From Bacteroidales bacterium (GTDB taxonomy: Bacteria; Bacteroidota; Bacteroidia; Bacteroidales; UBA3824), in assembly GCA_016293845.1 (NCBI GenBank), contig JAEDDH010000019.1, positions 1 through 64,000 on the forward strand: 64,000 bases of DNA, read 5' to 3'. The notes under the pieces are model-generated. The model was not told where the DNA came from and made no database searches. It was given only the letters and a program-made list of their open reading frames with translations. Both the position numbers and the translations under genes were made by a program. This document shows, in pieces, positions 11,090 to 18,859 of the stretch (within the stretch, counting starts at the first letter, position 1; every line of letters starts with the position of its first letter).

Positions 11090-12325
11090 ATGGCAAAACA
11101 GAATATTAGCAGATGTTCGTTCTGCGGAAGGCCTAAATCCGAAACCGAACTGCTCGTGGAAGGGCAGGAGGCTTATATTTGCAACTACTGCGTGGAGCAG
11201 GCGTATCAAATTGTTAACAGCGAACTGCATGATTCGCCTGTATCAAAATCGCATTCAGGCTCGCCTAACTTCAACTACAAGCCTGCCGAAATCAAGGCGT
11301 TTCTCGACCAATATGTTATTGGTCAGGAAATGGCTAAGAAAACCCTTTCGGTGGCTGTTTACAATCATTACAAACGTCTCAACCAGAAGGTTAAGACCGA
11401 CGACGTGGAAATCGAAAAAAGCAATATCATAATGGTGGGTCAAACCGGTACAGGCAAAACCCTCTTGGCACGAACTATCGCACGTCTTTTGAATGTTCCT
11501 TTTACCATTGTTGACGCTACGGTGCTTACCGAGGCAGGATATGTGGGCGAGGACGTTGAGAGCCTTCTCACGCGACTTTTGCAGGAATGCGACTACGACG
11601 TTAAGCAGGCTGAGCGCGGTATTGTGTTTATCGACGAAATCGACAAAATTGCCCGCAAAGGCGACAACCCCTCTATCACTCGCGACGTTTCGGGTGAGGG
11701 CGTGCAGCAAGGTTTGCTTAAACTGTTGGAAGGCAGCGTGGTAAACGTTCCGCCAAACGGTGGTCGCAAGCACCCCGAGCAGAAGATGATTCAGGTTAAC
11801 ACCAAGAATATTCTCTTTATCTGCGGCGGTGCATTCGACGGTATTGAGAAAAAAATCGCTCAGCGCCTCAACACCGAGGTTGTGGGCTACAACTCTATAC
11901 GCGAAAACGACAATATCGACCGCAACAATTTTCTTCAATATATCACTCCCGTTGACCTCAAATCATTCGGACTTATACCCGAAATCATTGGTCGTTTGCC
12001 GCAGTTGACACACCTCGAACCTCTCGACCGTACCGCTTTGCGCAATATCCTCACCGAACCCAAAAACGCCATCATACGTCAGTATATCTGTTTGTTTGAG
12101 ATGGATAAGGTGAAACTTTCGTTCGACCCCGAAGTTCTCGACTACATTGTAGACAAGGCTGTGGAATACAAACTCGGCGCACGCGGCTTACGCTCTATCT
12201 GTGAGGCTGTTATGCTCGACATTATGTACGACATTCCTTCGCAAAAGATTTCTTCTTTTACTGTAACGCTCGACTACGCAAAATCGAAGTTGGAGCATTT
12301 TAATTATGCACGAATAAGAGCGTAA
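11090..12325 (+). CDS. clpX: ClpX, ATP-dependent unfoldase subunit of the Clp protease
   Basis: ClpX is the hexameric AAA+ unfoldase that feeds tagged proteins into ClpP. The 411-residue product has the N-terminal zinc-binding domain (CSFCGRP near residue 8, CNYC near residue 31), a Walker A GQTGTGKT (about residue 122), a Walker B FIDEIDK, the sensor and arginine-finger region (IGRLPQLTHLEPLD) and the ClpX C-terminal small domain with GARGLRS. Length is normal. obgE follows only four bases after the stop. Notably, clpX lies about 23 kb from the two clpP genes and on the opposite strand, although tig-clpP-clpX is a common arrangement in bacteria. Confidence 0.97.
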   Translation: MAKQNISRCSFCGRPKSETELLVEGQEAYICNYCVEQAYQIVNSELHDSPVSKSHSGSPNFNYKPAEIKAFLDQYVIGQEMAKKTLSVAVYNHYKRLNQKVKTDDVEIEKSNIIMVGQTGTGKTLLARTIARLLNVPFTIVDATVLTEAGYVGEDVESLLTRLLQECDYDVKQAERGIVFIDEIDKIARKGDNPSITRDVSGEGVQQGLLKLLEGSVVNVPPNGGRKHPEQKMIQVNTKNILFICGGAFDGIEKKIAQRLNTEVVGYNSIRENDNIDRNNFLQYITPVDLKSFGLIPEIIGRLPQLTHLEPLDRTALRNILTEPKNAIIRQYICLFEMDKVKLSFDPEVLDYIVDKAVEYKLGARGLRSICEAVMLDIMYDIPSQKISSFTVTLDYAKSKLEHFNYARIRA

Positions 12326-12329
12326 CTCT

Positions 12330-13403
12330 ATGGCAGACAACGGCAACTTTATCGATTACGTAAAAATTTACGTCCGCTCGGGCAGGGGAGGAGCAGGTTC
12401 GGCACACTTGAAAAGAGAAAAATACCGTCCTAAGGCTGGTCCCGATGGAGGCGACGGCGGCAAGGGCGGAAGCGTTATTGTGCGCGGCAACAAGCAGTAT
12501 TGGACACTTCTTCACCTTAAATATCAAAAACATATCTTTGCCGAAGACGGTGTGTCGGGTATGCGCGATATGTGGCACGGATCTGACGGCAAGGACGTTA
12601 TCATAGACGTTCCCCTTGGTACAGTCGCTAAGGACGGCGAAACCGAGGAGTTTCTTTTTGAGATAATCGAAGACGGTCAGCAGGAGATACTTGCCAAAGG
12701 CGGCAGAGGCGGTTTGGGCAATGTGCATTTCAAGTCTGCCACCAATCAGACTCCACGCTATGCTCAGCCCGGCGAAGACTGCGAAGAGGGTTGGAAAATT
12801 CTTGAACTTAAAGTGCTTGCCGATATAGGCTTGGTGGGATTTCCCAATGCCGGAAAATCTACCCTGCTGAGCAATGTTTCGGCAGCGCGTCCCAAAATAG
12901 CCGACTATCCATTCACCACTCTTGTGCCGCATCTTGGTATGGTAAACGTTGACAATAAGCACTCGTTTGTGATGGCGGATATTCCTGGTATTATCGAAGG
13001 AGCGTCCGAAGGCAAAGGCTTGGGTATAAGATTTTTGCGCCATATTGAGCGAAATCCTTTACTGCTGTTTCTTGTGCCTGCCGACAGCGACGATGTGGCT
13101 CACGACTATGAGGTGCTGCTCAACGAACTTGGTGAATACAATCCTGAACTTTTAGACAAGCAACGTATACTCGCCATATCCAAGTGCGACCTTATCGACG
13201 ACGAAATTCGTGCCGACATCGAAAAAAATCTACCTGAGGGCATTCCGCATTTCTTTTTCTCATCGTATACTCAGGAAGGCATCAAGCAGTTGGTATACGG
13301 TATTTGGGACTTGCTCGACAAGGGTGATGCTCCCGCCGTTGCCGAAGAAAAATTTGTTGCTCCCCGCGTTATCGACGAAAAAGAGTATTACGAATCGATG
13401 TAA
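12330..13403 (+). CDS. obgE: Obg/CgtA GTPase, ribosome assembly and stress control
   Basis: The protein binds the large ribosomal subunit precursor. The N-terminal Obg fold is glycine-rich (SGRGGAGSAHLKREKYRPKA, GGDGGKGG), followed by the G domain with P-loop GFPNAGKST, switch PFTTLVPHLG, DIPGIIEGASEGKGLG, and SKCD at the place of the NKxD motif. The 357-residue length is normal for the short-tailed form. It is immediately downstream of clpX and probably co-transcribed with it. The start ATG directly follows the clpX stop with a short purine stretch between them. Confidence 0.96.
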   Translation: MADNGNFIDYVKIYVRSGRGGAGSAHLKREKYRPKAGPDGGDGGKGGSVIVRGNKQYWTLLHLKYQKHIFAEDGVSGMRDMWHGSDGKDVIIDVPLGTVAKDGETEEFLFEIIEDGQQEILAKGGRGGLGNVHFKSATNQTPRYAQPGEDCEEGWKILELKVLADIGLVGFPNAGKSTLLSNVSAARPKIADYPFTTLVPHLGMVNVDNKHSFVMADIPGIIEGASEGKGLGIRFLRHIERNPLLLFLVPADSDDVAHDYEVLLNELGEYNPELLDKQRILAISKCDLIDDEIRADIEKNLPEGIPHFFFSSYTQEGIKQLVYGIWDLLDKGDAPAVAEEKFVAPRVIDEKEYYESM

Positions 13404-13417
13404 ATTTTTTTTGGCAT

Positions 13418-13451
13418 TTTGGGTGTAAAGAAAGATTTTTTTGTATCTTTA
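13418..13451 (+). promoter_or_regulatory. Probable recA promoter
   Basis: TTTG (13418-13421) and TATCTTTA (13444-13451) resemble the phylum's -33/-7 boxes with a 22-base spacer, about 46 bases before recA. The -7 box deviates at its last base. No obvious LexA-type palindrome was seen. Confidence 0.5.
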
Positions 13452-13497
13452 CAACCGGAAAACAAACGTATAATTTTAATTTCAATATATTACCATT

Positions 13498-14541
13498 ATG
13501 GCAAAAGAAAAAAACGAAGAGCCCGTAGATGCTAAGGCTGAGAAATTTAAGGTCTTGCAACTTACGCTCGACAAGATAGACAAAGATTACGGCAAAGGAA
13601 CGATAATGAAACTCGGCGACAAAGCCGTTGAAGATATTCCATCGATTCCCACCGGTTCCATAGGCCTCGATTTCGCTATCGGCGTTGGAGGTTATCCAAG
13701 AGGCAGAATAATAGAAATTTATGGTCCTGAATCGTCAGGTAAAACCACTCTCGCTATCCACGCCATTGCCGAGGCACAAAAAATGGGCGGAATTGCCGCT
13801 ATTATCGACGCCGAGCACGCTTTTGACCGTACATACGCCGAAAACCTTGGTGTAGACGTTTCATCACTTTTGATTTCGCAGCCCGACTGTGGCGAGCAGG
13901 CTTTGGAAATTGCCGACTCGCTTATCCGCAGCGGCGCTTTGGATATTATCGTAATCGACTCTGTGGCAGCGCTTACACCCCGTGCCGAAATTGAAGGCGA
14001 TATGGGCGACAGCAAAATGGGTCTTCAAGCACGATTAATGAGCCAGGCTTTACGTAAACTTACCGCAAGCATCAGCAAAACAAATACTTGTGTAATATTT
14101 ATCAACCAGTTGCGCGACAAAATCGGTGTGCTCTTTGGCAATCCCGAAACCACCACCGGCGGTAATGCGCTCAAATTCTACTCATCGGTACGTTTGGACG
14201 TTCGCCGCACAGGGCAAATCAAAGACGGTGAGGATGTTGTCGGTGGACGTATCAAGGTAAAAGTTGTGAAAAACAAAGTTGCGCCTCCTTTCAAGAAGGC
14301 TGAGTTTGACCTTATGTTTGGCATAGGTATTTCGGCTGTGGGCGAACTTATCGACCTTGCAGTTGAGATGGATATCATCAAAAAGTCTGGTTCGTGGTTC
14401 TCATACGGCGAAAACAAGATTGGTCAAGGTCGCGATGCTGCTATCAATATGCTCAAAAACAATCCCGACGTTTATGCCGAGGTAGAGCGGAAAGTACGCG
14501 AACAACTCAAAGGCGGTGATCTTCCCGCCACCGACGAATAG
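13498..14541 (+). CDS. recA: RecA recombinase
   Basis: RecA forms the DNA filament for homologous recombination and SOS signalling. The 347-residue protein shows Walker A GPESSGKTT (about residue 76), Walker B IIVIDSVAALTPRAEIEGD, loop L1/L2 features (MGLQARLMSQALRKL, FINQLRDKIG, ETTTGGNALKFYSSVRLDVR) and the C-terminal GENKIGQGRDAA region. The length is typical and no intein or frameshift is present. A lipoprotein gene with an M23 domain follows within 12 bases of the stop. Confidence 0.98.
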   Translation: MAKEKNEEPVDAKAEKFKVLQLTLDKIDKDYGKGTIMKLGDKAVEDIPSIPTGSIGLDFAIGVGGYPRGRIIEIYGPESSGKTTLAIHAIAEAQKMGGIAAIIDAEHAFDRTYAENLGVDVSSLLISQPDCGEQALEIADSLIRSGALDIIVIDSVAALTPRAEIEGDMGDSKMGLQARLMSQALRKLTASISKTNTCVIFINQLRDKIGVLFGNPETTTGGNALKFYSSVRLDVRRTGQIKDGEDVVGGRIKVKVVKNKVAPPFKKAEFDLMFGIGISAVGELIDLAVEMDIIKKSGSWFSYGENKIGQGRDAAINMLKNNPDVYAEVERKVREQLKGGDLPATDE

Positions 14542-14552
14542 AATTGTATAAA

Positions 14553-15776
14553 ATGAACATATTTAAGAAGGTATTATTTGCCGCCGTTTCTGCTGCTGTT
14601 GTGGCTTGCGGCGGCGGCAATTCTAATAATAATGCAGAGCAAAACTCTGATTCTGCCAACGTTGTTTACGAACCTCCTACATTGCTCTACGGCTTTAATG
14701 TAGATTCGTTTTATATCCATCAGGGCAAGATTACCGACGGACTATATCTTGGAAAACTCTTTGCCGACGAAAAAATCGACAACAAATCAGTTACTACCAT
14801 TTTGCAAAAAGCCAAACCCGTGTGGGACATCCGCAAGATGCGTCGTGGTCAGCCTTACGCCGTTTTTCGCAGCAAAAAAGACACTTCAAAAGTCAGTTAT
14901 ATTGTTTATCAAAAAAACTTGGTTGACTTTGTTGTGTTTGACTTTACCGATACCCTCGGCGTTTACAACCGTTCGCTCAAAGTGGACACTCTCACACGCA
15001 CGGCATCGGTAACCATAAGTTCAAATCTTTGGACAGATTTTAAAAAGTCTGGTGTTAATCCGCTGCTATCCAACGACCTTTCTGAAATTTATGCTTGGAC
15101 GGTTGACTTTTTTGGAATCCAAAATGGCGATTATATCAAGGTGGTTTTTGATGAACTATATGTAGATACCACATTCGTAAAGTTTGGCGATGTGCACGTG
15201 GCTTTGTTTAATCATTATGGCAAAGATATTTACGCCATTCCATTTTATCAAGACAGCCTTACAAGTTACTACGATAAGGACGGTACTTCGCTGCGCCGCT
15301 CGTTTCTCAAAGCACCTTTGGAATATTCGCGCATAGCATCGTATTTTAATCCTGCCCGTATGCACCCGATTTTAAAGATTGTGCGTCCGCATTATGGCGT
15401 AGACTATTCAGCACCGCAGGGTACACCTGTACGCGCAATTGGCGACGGTGTGGTGCTTTTGGCAGAACGAGCCGCACAATCGGGCAACTGGATCAAAATA
15501 CGTCACAACGGCGTGTACGAAACTGGTTATCTGCACCTTTTGAAATTTGCTGACGGCATACGCAAAGGAGCATTAGTAAAGCAAGGTCAGGTGATAGGTT
15601 ACGTAGGTAGCACAGGATTGAGCACAGGTCCGCACCTTGATTTCCGCGTATGGAAAAACGGCCAGCCTGTCAACCCCCTCAACCTCGACGCTCCACCCGT
15701 TGACCCCGTAAAGCCAGAGAATATGGAGCGGTTTAATAAAGTTAAAGCCGAATTGCTACCGAAGTTGCCGGAATGA
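14553..15776 (+). CDS. M23/LytM-domain lipoprotein, possibly a regulator of cell-wall hydrolysis
   Basis: I take the ATG at 14553 rather than the TTG at 14544 because it gives a compact lipoprotein signal (MNIFKKVLFAAVSAAVVAC, Cys at residue 19). After a ~260-residue N-terminal region the M23 fold appears: HYGVD (HxxxD, first two zinc ligands), GTPVRAIGDGVV, a YLHL segment, and GPHLDFRVWKNGQPVNPLNL at the usual HxH site. The second His of HxH, normally a zinc ligand, is Asp here. The enzyme may therefore use a variant site or act as a non-catalytic activator of amidases. It follows recA closely. Location should be the periplasmic face of a membrane. Confidence 0.85.
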   Translation: MNIFKKVLFAAVSAAVVACGGGNSNNNAEQNSDSANVVYEPPTLLYGFNVDSFYIHQGKITDGLYLGKLFADEKIDNKSVTTILQKAKPVWDIRKMRRGQPYAVFRSKKDTSKVSYIVYQKNLVDFVVFDFTDTLGVYNRSLKVDTLTRTASVTISSNLWTDFKKSGVNPLLSNDLSEIYAWTVDFFGIQNGDYIKVVFDELYVDTTFVKFGDVHVALFNHYGKDIYAIPFYQDSLTSYYDKDGTSLRRSFLKAPLEYSRIASYFNPARMHPILKIVRPHYGVDYSAPQGTPVRAIGDGVVLLAERAAQSGNWIKIRHNGVYETGYLHLLKFADGIRKGALVKQGQVIGYVGSTGLSTGPHLDFRVWKNGQPVNPLNLDAPPVDPVKPENMERFNKVKAELLPKLPE

Positions 15777-15791
15777 TTAATCCGGCTAAAA

Positions 15792-16202
15792 CTATTGTTT
15801 AAGCCATTCTGTTACAATTTTGTCGATATGGTCGATGAGGTTTTTGGCAGGATATAGTTTGGATTTAAGTTCTTCTGGGTCAACATCATAAATGCAGTTG
15901 TAGTCGCTTTCTTCGCGCATGGTTTGCAATTGACTATATAGTTTGCCATATTCTGCTGGAAAAATGCCGTTTTTTATATAGTGCATACTAAATACAATAT
16001 GCGTTCCTTGAAGAGTCTGCACTTTGTGTCCGTCTTTTATAAGTAAAGCGTTAACAGCGTGAAACACAGAGTAATATAGACGGTTTGCTGCCGTACTCCA
16101 TAATTAAGCATTTATAAGCAATGATATTTCGGAAAAAGTTTTTTTGGCTTTTTCTAATTCTAATTCTACAAGAGTTGTGCGTTCTTCGTCGGATAGGCTC
16201 AT
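15792..16202 (-). pseudogene. HEPN-domain protein interrupted by an in-frame stop
   Basis: Reading from the ATG at 16202, codons 1-32 (MSLSDEERTTLVELELEKAK ... LLINA) lead into a TAA at 16104-16106. The same frame continues with LWSTAANRLYYSVFHAVNAL and ends with a TMREESDYNC segment, which is typical of HEPN proteins of minimal nucleotidyltransferase (MNT-HEPN) pairs. The RLYYSVFH stretch is the R-x-n-H motif of HEPN RNases. The rest to 15792 is intact, so this is a recent nonsense change or a sequence error. A promoter lies upstream, but no nucleotidyltransferase partner is present, only a 29-codon stub. The original role would have been a toxin-antitoxin or RNA-targeting defence module. 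Confidence 0.65.
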
Positions 16203-16203
16203 T

Positions 16204-16293
16204 TCAATACAATTTTATCGTGTTCCACATTGTGGTAAAAGGGAAGAAATGTCCAACTCTGCCATTGTTTTTTATTACTTCCGTTTGTTCCAT
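16204..16293 (-). pseudogene. Short open frame between promoter and HEPN gene, possible stub of a lost partner
   Basis: A 29-codon frame (MEQTEVIKNNGRVGHFFPFT ...) starts right after a promoter and stops one base before the HEPN start codon. MNT-HEPN operons normally place the nucleotidyltransferase beside the HEPN gene, and no GSxARG..D.D motif exists here. The frame could be what is left after an internal deletion, or a non-functional leader. The peptide itself resembles nothing I know. Confidence 0.3.
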
Positions 16294-16297
16294 ATTG

Positions 16298-16326
16298 CAA
16301 ATATAGTTATTTTTGTCTATTGCAAA
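16298..16326 (-). promoter_or_regulatory. Promoter for the HEPN remnant
   Basis: On the minus strand TTTG (16326-16323) and TATATTTG (16305-16298) are separated by 17 bases. This is a perfect -7 box with a slightly short spacer. It points into the short stub and HEPN gene. Confidence 0.55.
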
Positions 16327-16406
16327 AATTTTTTCTACATAAAACTTTGCACTCTTGGCATTACCCAATCAAAATTATTGGAATGGTGTAAAATGGAACG
16401 AAAACA

Positions 16407-17198
16407 TTACCCCACCAATAGTGGTCCGTTGCCCTTGCCTATGCCGTGATTGGTGCTGCGGGTGATGGCGTTGTATACAAATGTGTGAGCCTTGCCGACT
16501 GCCTCAGGAAGTGTAGAGCCTTGGGCGATGTAAGAGGCTATGGCTGACGAGAGTGTGCAGCCTGTGCCGTGGAGGTTTTTGCTCGATATTTTGGGCGAAC
16601 TAAATTTATGTACTGCGCCGTTGGGCAAATATAGGCAGTCGGTAGAAAAGTTATCTGCCGAATGTCCGCCTTTGAGCAAAAAGGCTGAGCCGTAAATCTT
16701 TGCAAGTTCTGCGCCTGCATTGTCGATGTCGTAGACAGAGTTTAATTCGCATTGCGTAAGGGTGTGTGCTTCGGGTAGGTTTGGAGTAACAAGTGTGCAT
16801 AGTTTGAACAGATTGCTGCAAAGATAGCCAACGCATTGAGATTCCATCAAAGCCCTTCCGCTTGTAGAAATCATTACCGGGTCGTAGACTATTGGTAATG
16901 AATATTTTGTGTGATAGTCTTGCAGGGTGTTTACAATTGCGTTTGCCACATCTAAGTTTGGTATCTGCCCAATTTTCACAGCCTTAACATCATAATCGCT
17001 GAATATGGCTTTTATTTGCTCCGCCACAATATCACCCGGCAGGGGCATTACGTTTGATACGCCGAGAGTGTTTTGCACAGTGATGGCAGTGATGGCAGTG
17101 GCGGCGTAACAGCCTATTGCCGTTATGGTTTTTAAATCTTGTTGAATGCCTGCGCCTGCCGAAGGGTCGCTGCCTGCTATTGATAATACTATTTCCAT
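16407..17198 (-). CDS. thiD: ThiD, hydroxymethylpyrimidine (phosphate) kinase
   Basis: ThiD phosphorylates HMP and HMP-P to HMP-PP, the pyrimidine donor for thiamine phosphate. The 263-residue protein begins with SIAGSDPSAGAGIQQDLKTI, the typical substrate and fold signature, has PVMISTSGRAL in the middle, TPNLPEA, LLKGGH, and the anion-hole LHGTGCTLSSAIASYIAQG with the usual Cys. It is the last gene of the thiamine operon, and its start overlaps the preceding gene by ten bases, indicating coupling. Length and motifs are normal. Confidence 0.95.
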   Translation of the reverse strand: MEIVLSIAGSDPSAGAGIQQDLKTITAIGCYAATAITAITVQNTLGVSNVMPLPGDIVAEQIKAIFSDYDVKAVKIGQIPNLDVANAIVNTLQDYHTKYSLPIVYDPVMISTSGRALMESQCVGYLCSNLFKLCTLVTPNLPEAHTLTQCELNSVYDIDNAGAELAKIYGSAFLLKGGHSADNFSTDCLYLPNGAVHKFSSPKISSKNLHGTGCTLSSAIASYIAQGSTLPEAVGKAHTFVYNAITRSTNHGIGKGNGPLLVG

Positions 17199-17725
17199 AC
17201 GTCGCCGAGTAACATTGCTCCTCCGAAGCCCATTTTTAAAACATTGCTGATATTACTGAACCTAACGCCTCCTAATGCCAAAACGCGATGGTCGATAATG
17301 CCTTGCTGGCGAGCCTGTTCTAATTCTTCGGCAGTGAATGCGGCTTTGTATCCAGGCTTTGAAATGCTGTTGAAAATAGGGGAGAGGCTCATATAAGCGA
17401 AATCTTTTTGGCGGCAGATGGCAAGTTCGCTGATAGAATGGCACGAGATACTCACAGCACCGTTCCAATGCTCAGGCGGGGCGGGGTTTCGGCTGTTGAG
17501 ATGAACGCCGCGCAAGGCAAACCGTCTTGCAAGACCAAAATGGTCGTGTATTACAAGACGGCTGCAAAGATTTTGCGGCAGTTGGTTCAAAAGCTTTTCT
17601 ACATCCTGCTCGGGCTGCTGAGGCTTTCGTATGTGCACCAAGTCTACCTTGCCGCTATTGAGCAGGGCGATAATTTGTTTTGCCTCGCTGTCAAAAAAAT
17701 CGGGTTTTGTTATCGCAATTATCAT
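17189..17725 (-). CDS. Short ThiE/TenI-family protein
   Basis: This 178-residue TIM-barrel-like protein is related to thiamine phosphate synthase: HIRKPQ near the N-terminus, VIHDHFGLARRFALRGVHLN, SISCHSISEL, MSLSPIFNSISKPGYKAAF and a C-terminal LGGVRFSNISNVLKMGFGGA. It is shorter than the other ThiE of this operon (204 residues) and lacks its QLRVKD pyrophosphate-site sequence. A second ThiE-like gene late in thiamine operons is common in Bacteroidota and may be a TenI-type thiazole tautomerase. The start overlaps thiH by four bases. The family is clear, the exact reaction is not. Confidence 0.75.
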   Translation of the reverse strand: MIIAITKPDFFDSEAKQIIALLNSGKVDLVHIRKPQQPEQDVEKLLNQLPQNLCSRLVIHDHFGLARRFALRGVHLNSRNPAPPEHWNGAVSISCHSISELAICRQKDFAYMSLSPIFNSISKPGYKAAFTAEELEQARQQGIIDHRVLALGGVRFSNISNVLKMGFGGAMLLGDVWK

Positions 17726-18855
17726 ACGGCTTGTTTCAAATGGTCAAACGATGCGTCCCAATCTTTCCACACAGGCTCGCGACCGAGTTCTCTCAGACGT
17801 TTGTCGATTACCTTGGCGGAGCGTTCGTCGTTTACCGAAAACTGCTCCAACGCCTGCGGGTAAGTGTGGTAGCCTCCGGGGTTGACGTGGCTTTCTGCCG
17901 ACATTGTGGTAACGCCGAGGGTGCACATATTGTCGCGGATGTAGGCGGGTTCGCGGGTGGAATATGAAATATCCACATCGTGGTCGAAAATTCGCATAGC
18001 AAACGTGGCTTGTGCCAATTGTTTGTCGGTCATTATGCAGTTTGGTTTGAATCCTTCGTTTTGTGCCGGACGCATTCGCGGAATGTTTACCGAGTATTTT
18101 GTGCGCCAATAGTGTTTTTGAAGGTAGCGAAGGTGGTAAGCCATCATAGTCATATCGGTTCGCCATTCTTTTTCGAGACCAATGAGCGCGCCCATTCCGA
18201 TTGAGTGCACTTCGGCTTGTCCCATACGGTCAAATGCATTTACCCTCCATTCAAAACGGCTTTTCATTCCTCGTGGATGGTAGATGTTGTAGTTTTTGCG
18301 GTTGTAGGTTTCTTGAAAACAAATCACACCGTTGAGTCCGTGCTTGGTGAGCAGGGTGTAATCTTCGGCAGATAGCGGCATTACCTCTATTTTGATGTTT
18401 GAAAAATACTTTTTGGCTAACTCCACAGCGTCGGCTATGTAAGGCACACCAGCTTTTGCGGGATTTTCGCCCGTTACCAGAAGAATATTTTCAAACGGAG
18501 CAAGTTTTTTGATAGCCTTGTACTCGTCTTCTATCTGACTGAGTGTGAGTATGGTGCGAGCCATCGGGTTTTCTCTATGAAATCCACAATAGATACACGA
18601 ATTGGTGCACGAGTTGGTGATGTAAAGCGGAATAAACATCGAAATTGTGTTTCCAAACCGCTCTTGGGTGTATTTTCGCGATAGCCTTGCCATTGTTTCT
18701 AAATATGGTTCGGCAGCGGGCGACAACAATGCCATAAAGTCGTCTACATTGCAATGCGCTTTGGATAGGGCACGGCGCACATCGTTGTCGGTGGTGGAAT
18801 ATATTCGCTGGGTGGTTTCGTCCCAATCTATATTGTTAAGTTCGTCAGAAAACAT
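17722..18855 (-). CDS. thiH: ThiH, radical-SAM tyrosine lyase (dehydroglycine formation)
   Basis: ThiH cleaves tyrosine with S-adenosylmethionine to make dehydroglycine for the thiazole ring under low-oxygen conditions. The 377-residue protein has the radical-SAM cluster motif CTNSCIYC (residues about 83-90) followed by GFHRENPM, then LLVTGENPAKAG, ICFQETYNRKNY, MGALIGLEKEWRTD and IPRMRPAQNEG, all typical of ThiH. It lies four bases after thiC and overlaps the next gene. Its presence instead of ThiO fits an anaerobic lifestyle. Confidence 0.95.
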   Translation of the reverse strand: MFSDELNNIDWDETTQRIYSTTDNDVRRALSKAHCNVDDFMALLSPAAEPYLETMARLSRKYTQERFGNTISMFIPLYITNSCTNSCIYCGFHRENPMARTILTLSQIEDEYKAIKKLAPFENILLVTGENPAKAGVPYIADAVELAKKYFSNIKIEVMPLSAEDYTLLTKHGLNGVICFQETYNRKNYNIYHPRGMKSRFEWRVNAFDRMGQAEVHSIGMGALIGLEKEWRTDMTMMAYHLRYLQKHYWRTKYSVNIPRMRPAQNEGFKPNCIMTDKQLAQATFAMRIFDHDVDISYSTREPAYIRDNMCTLGVTTMSAESHVNPGGYHTYPQALEQFSVNDERSAKVIDKRLRELGREPVWKDWDASFDHLKQAV

Positions 18856-18859
18856 TGTT

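Noticed and set aside
11255..11938. Long minus-strand frame opposite clpX
   Set aside because: It is antisense to a highly conserved gene, with no recognisable product or promoter.
15767..15787. Terminator hairpin over the end of the M23 lipoprotein gene
   Set aside because: The stem is only five bases with no T-run after it.
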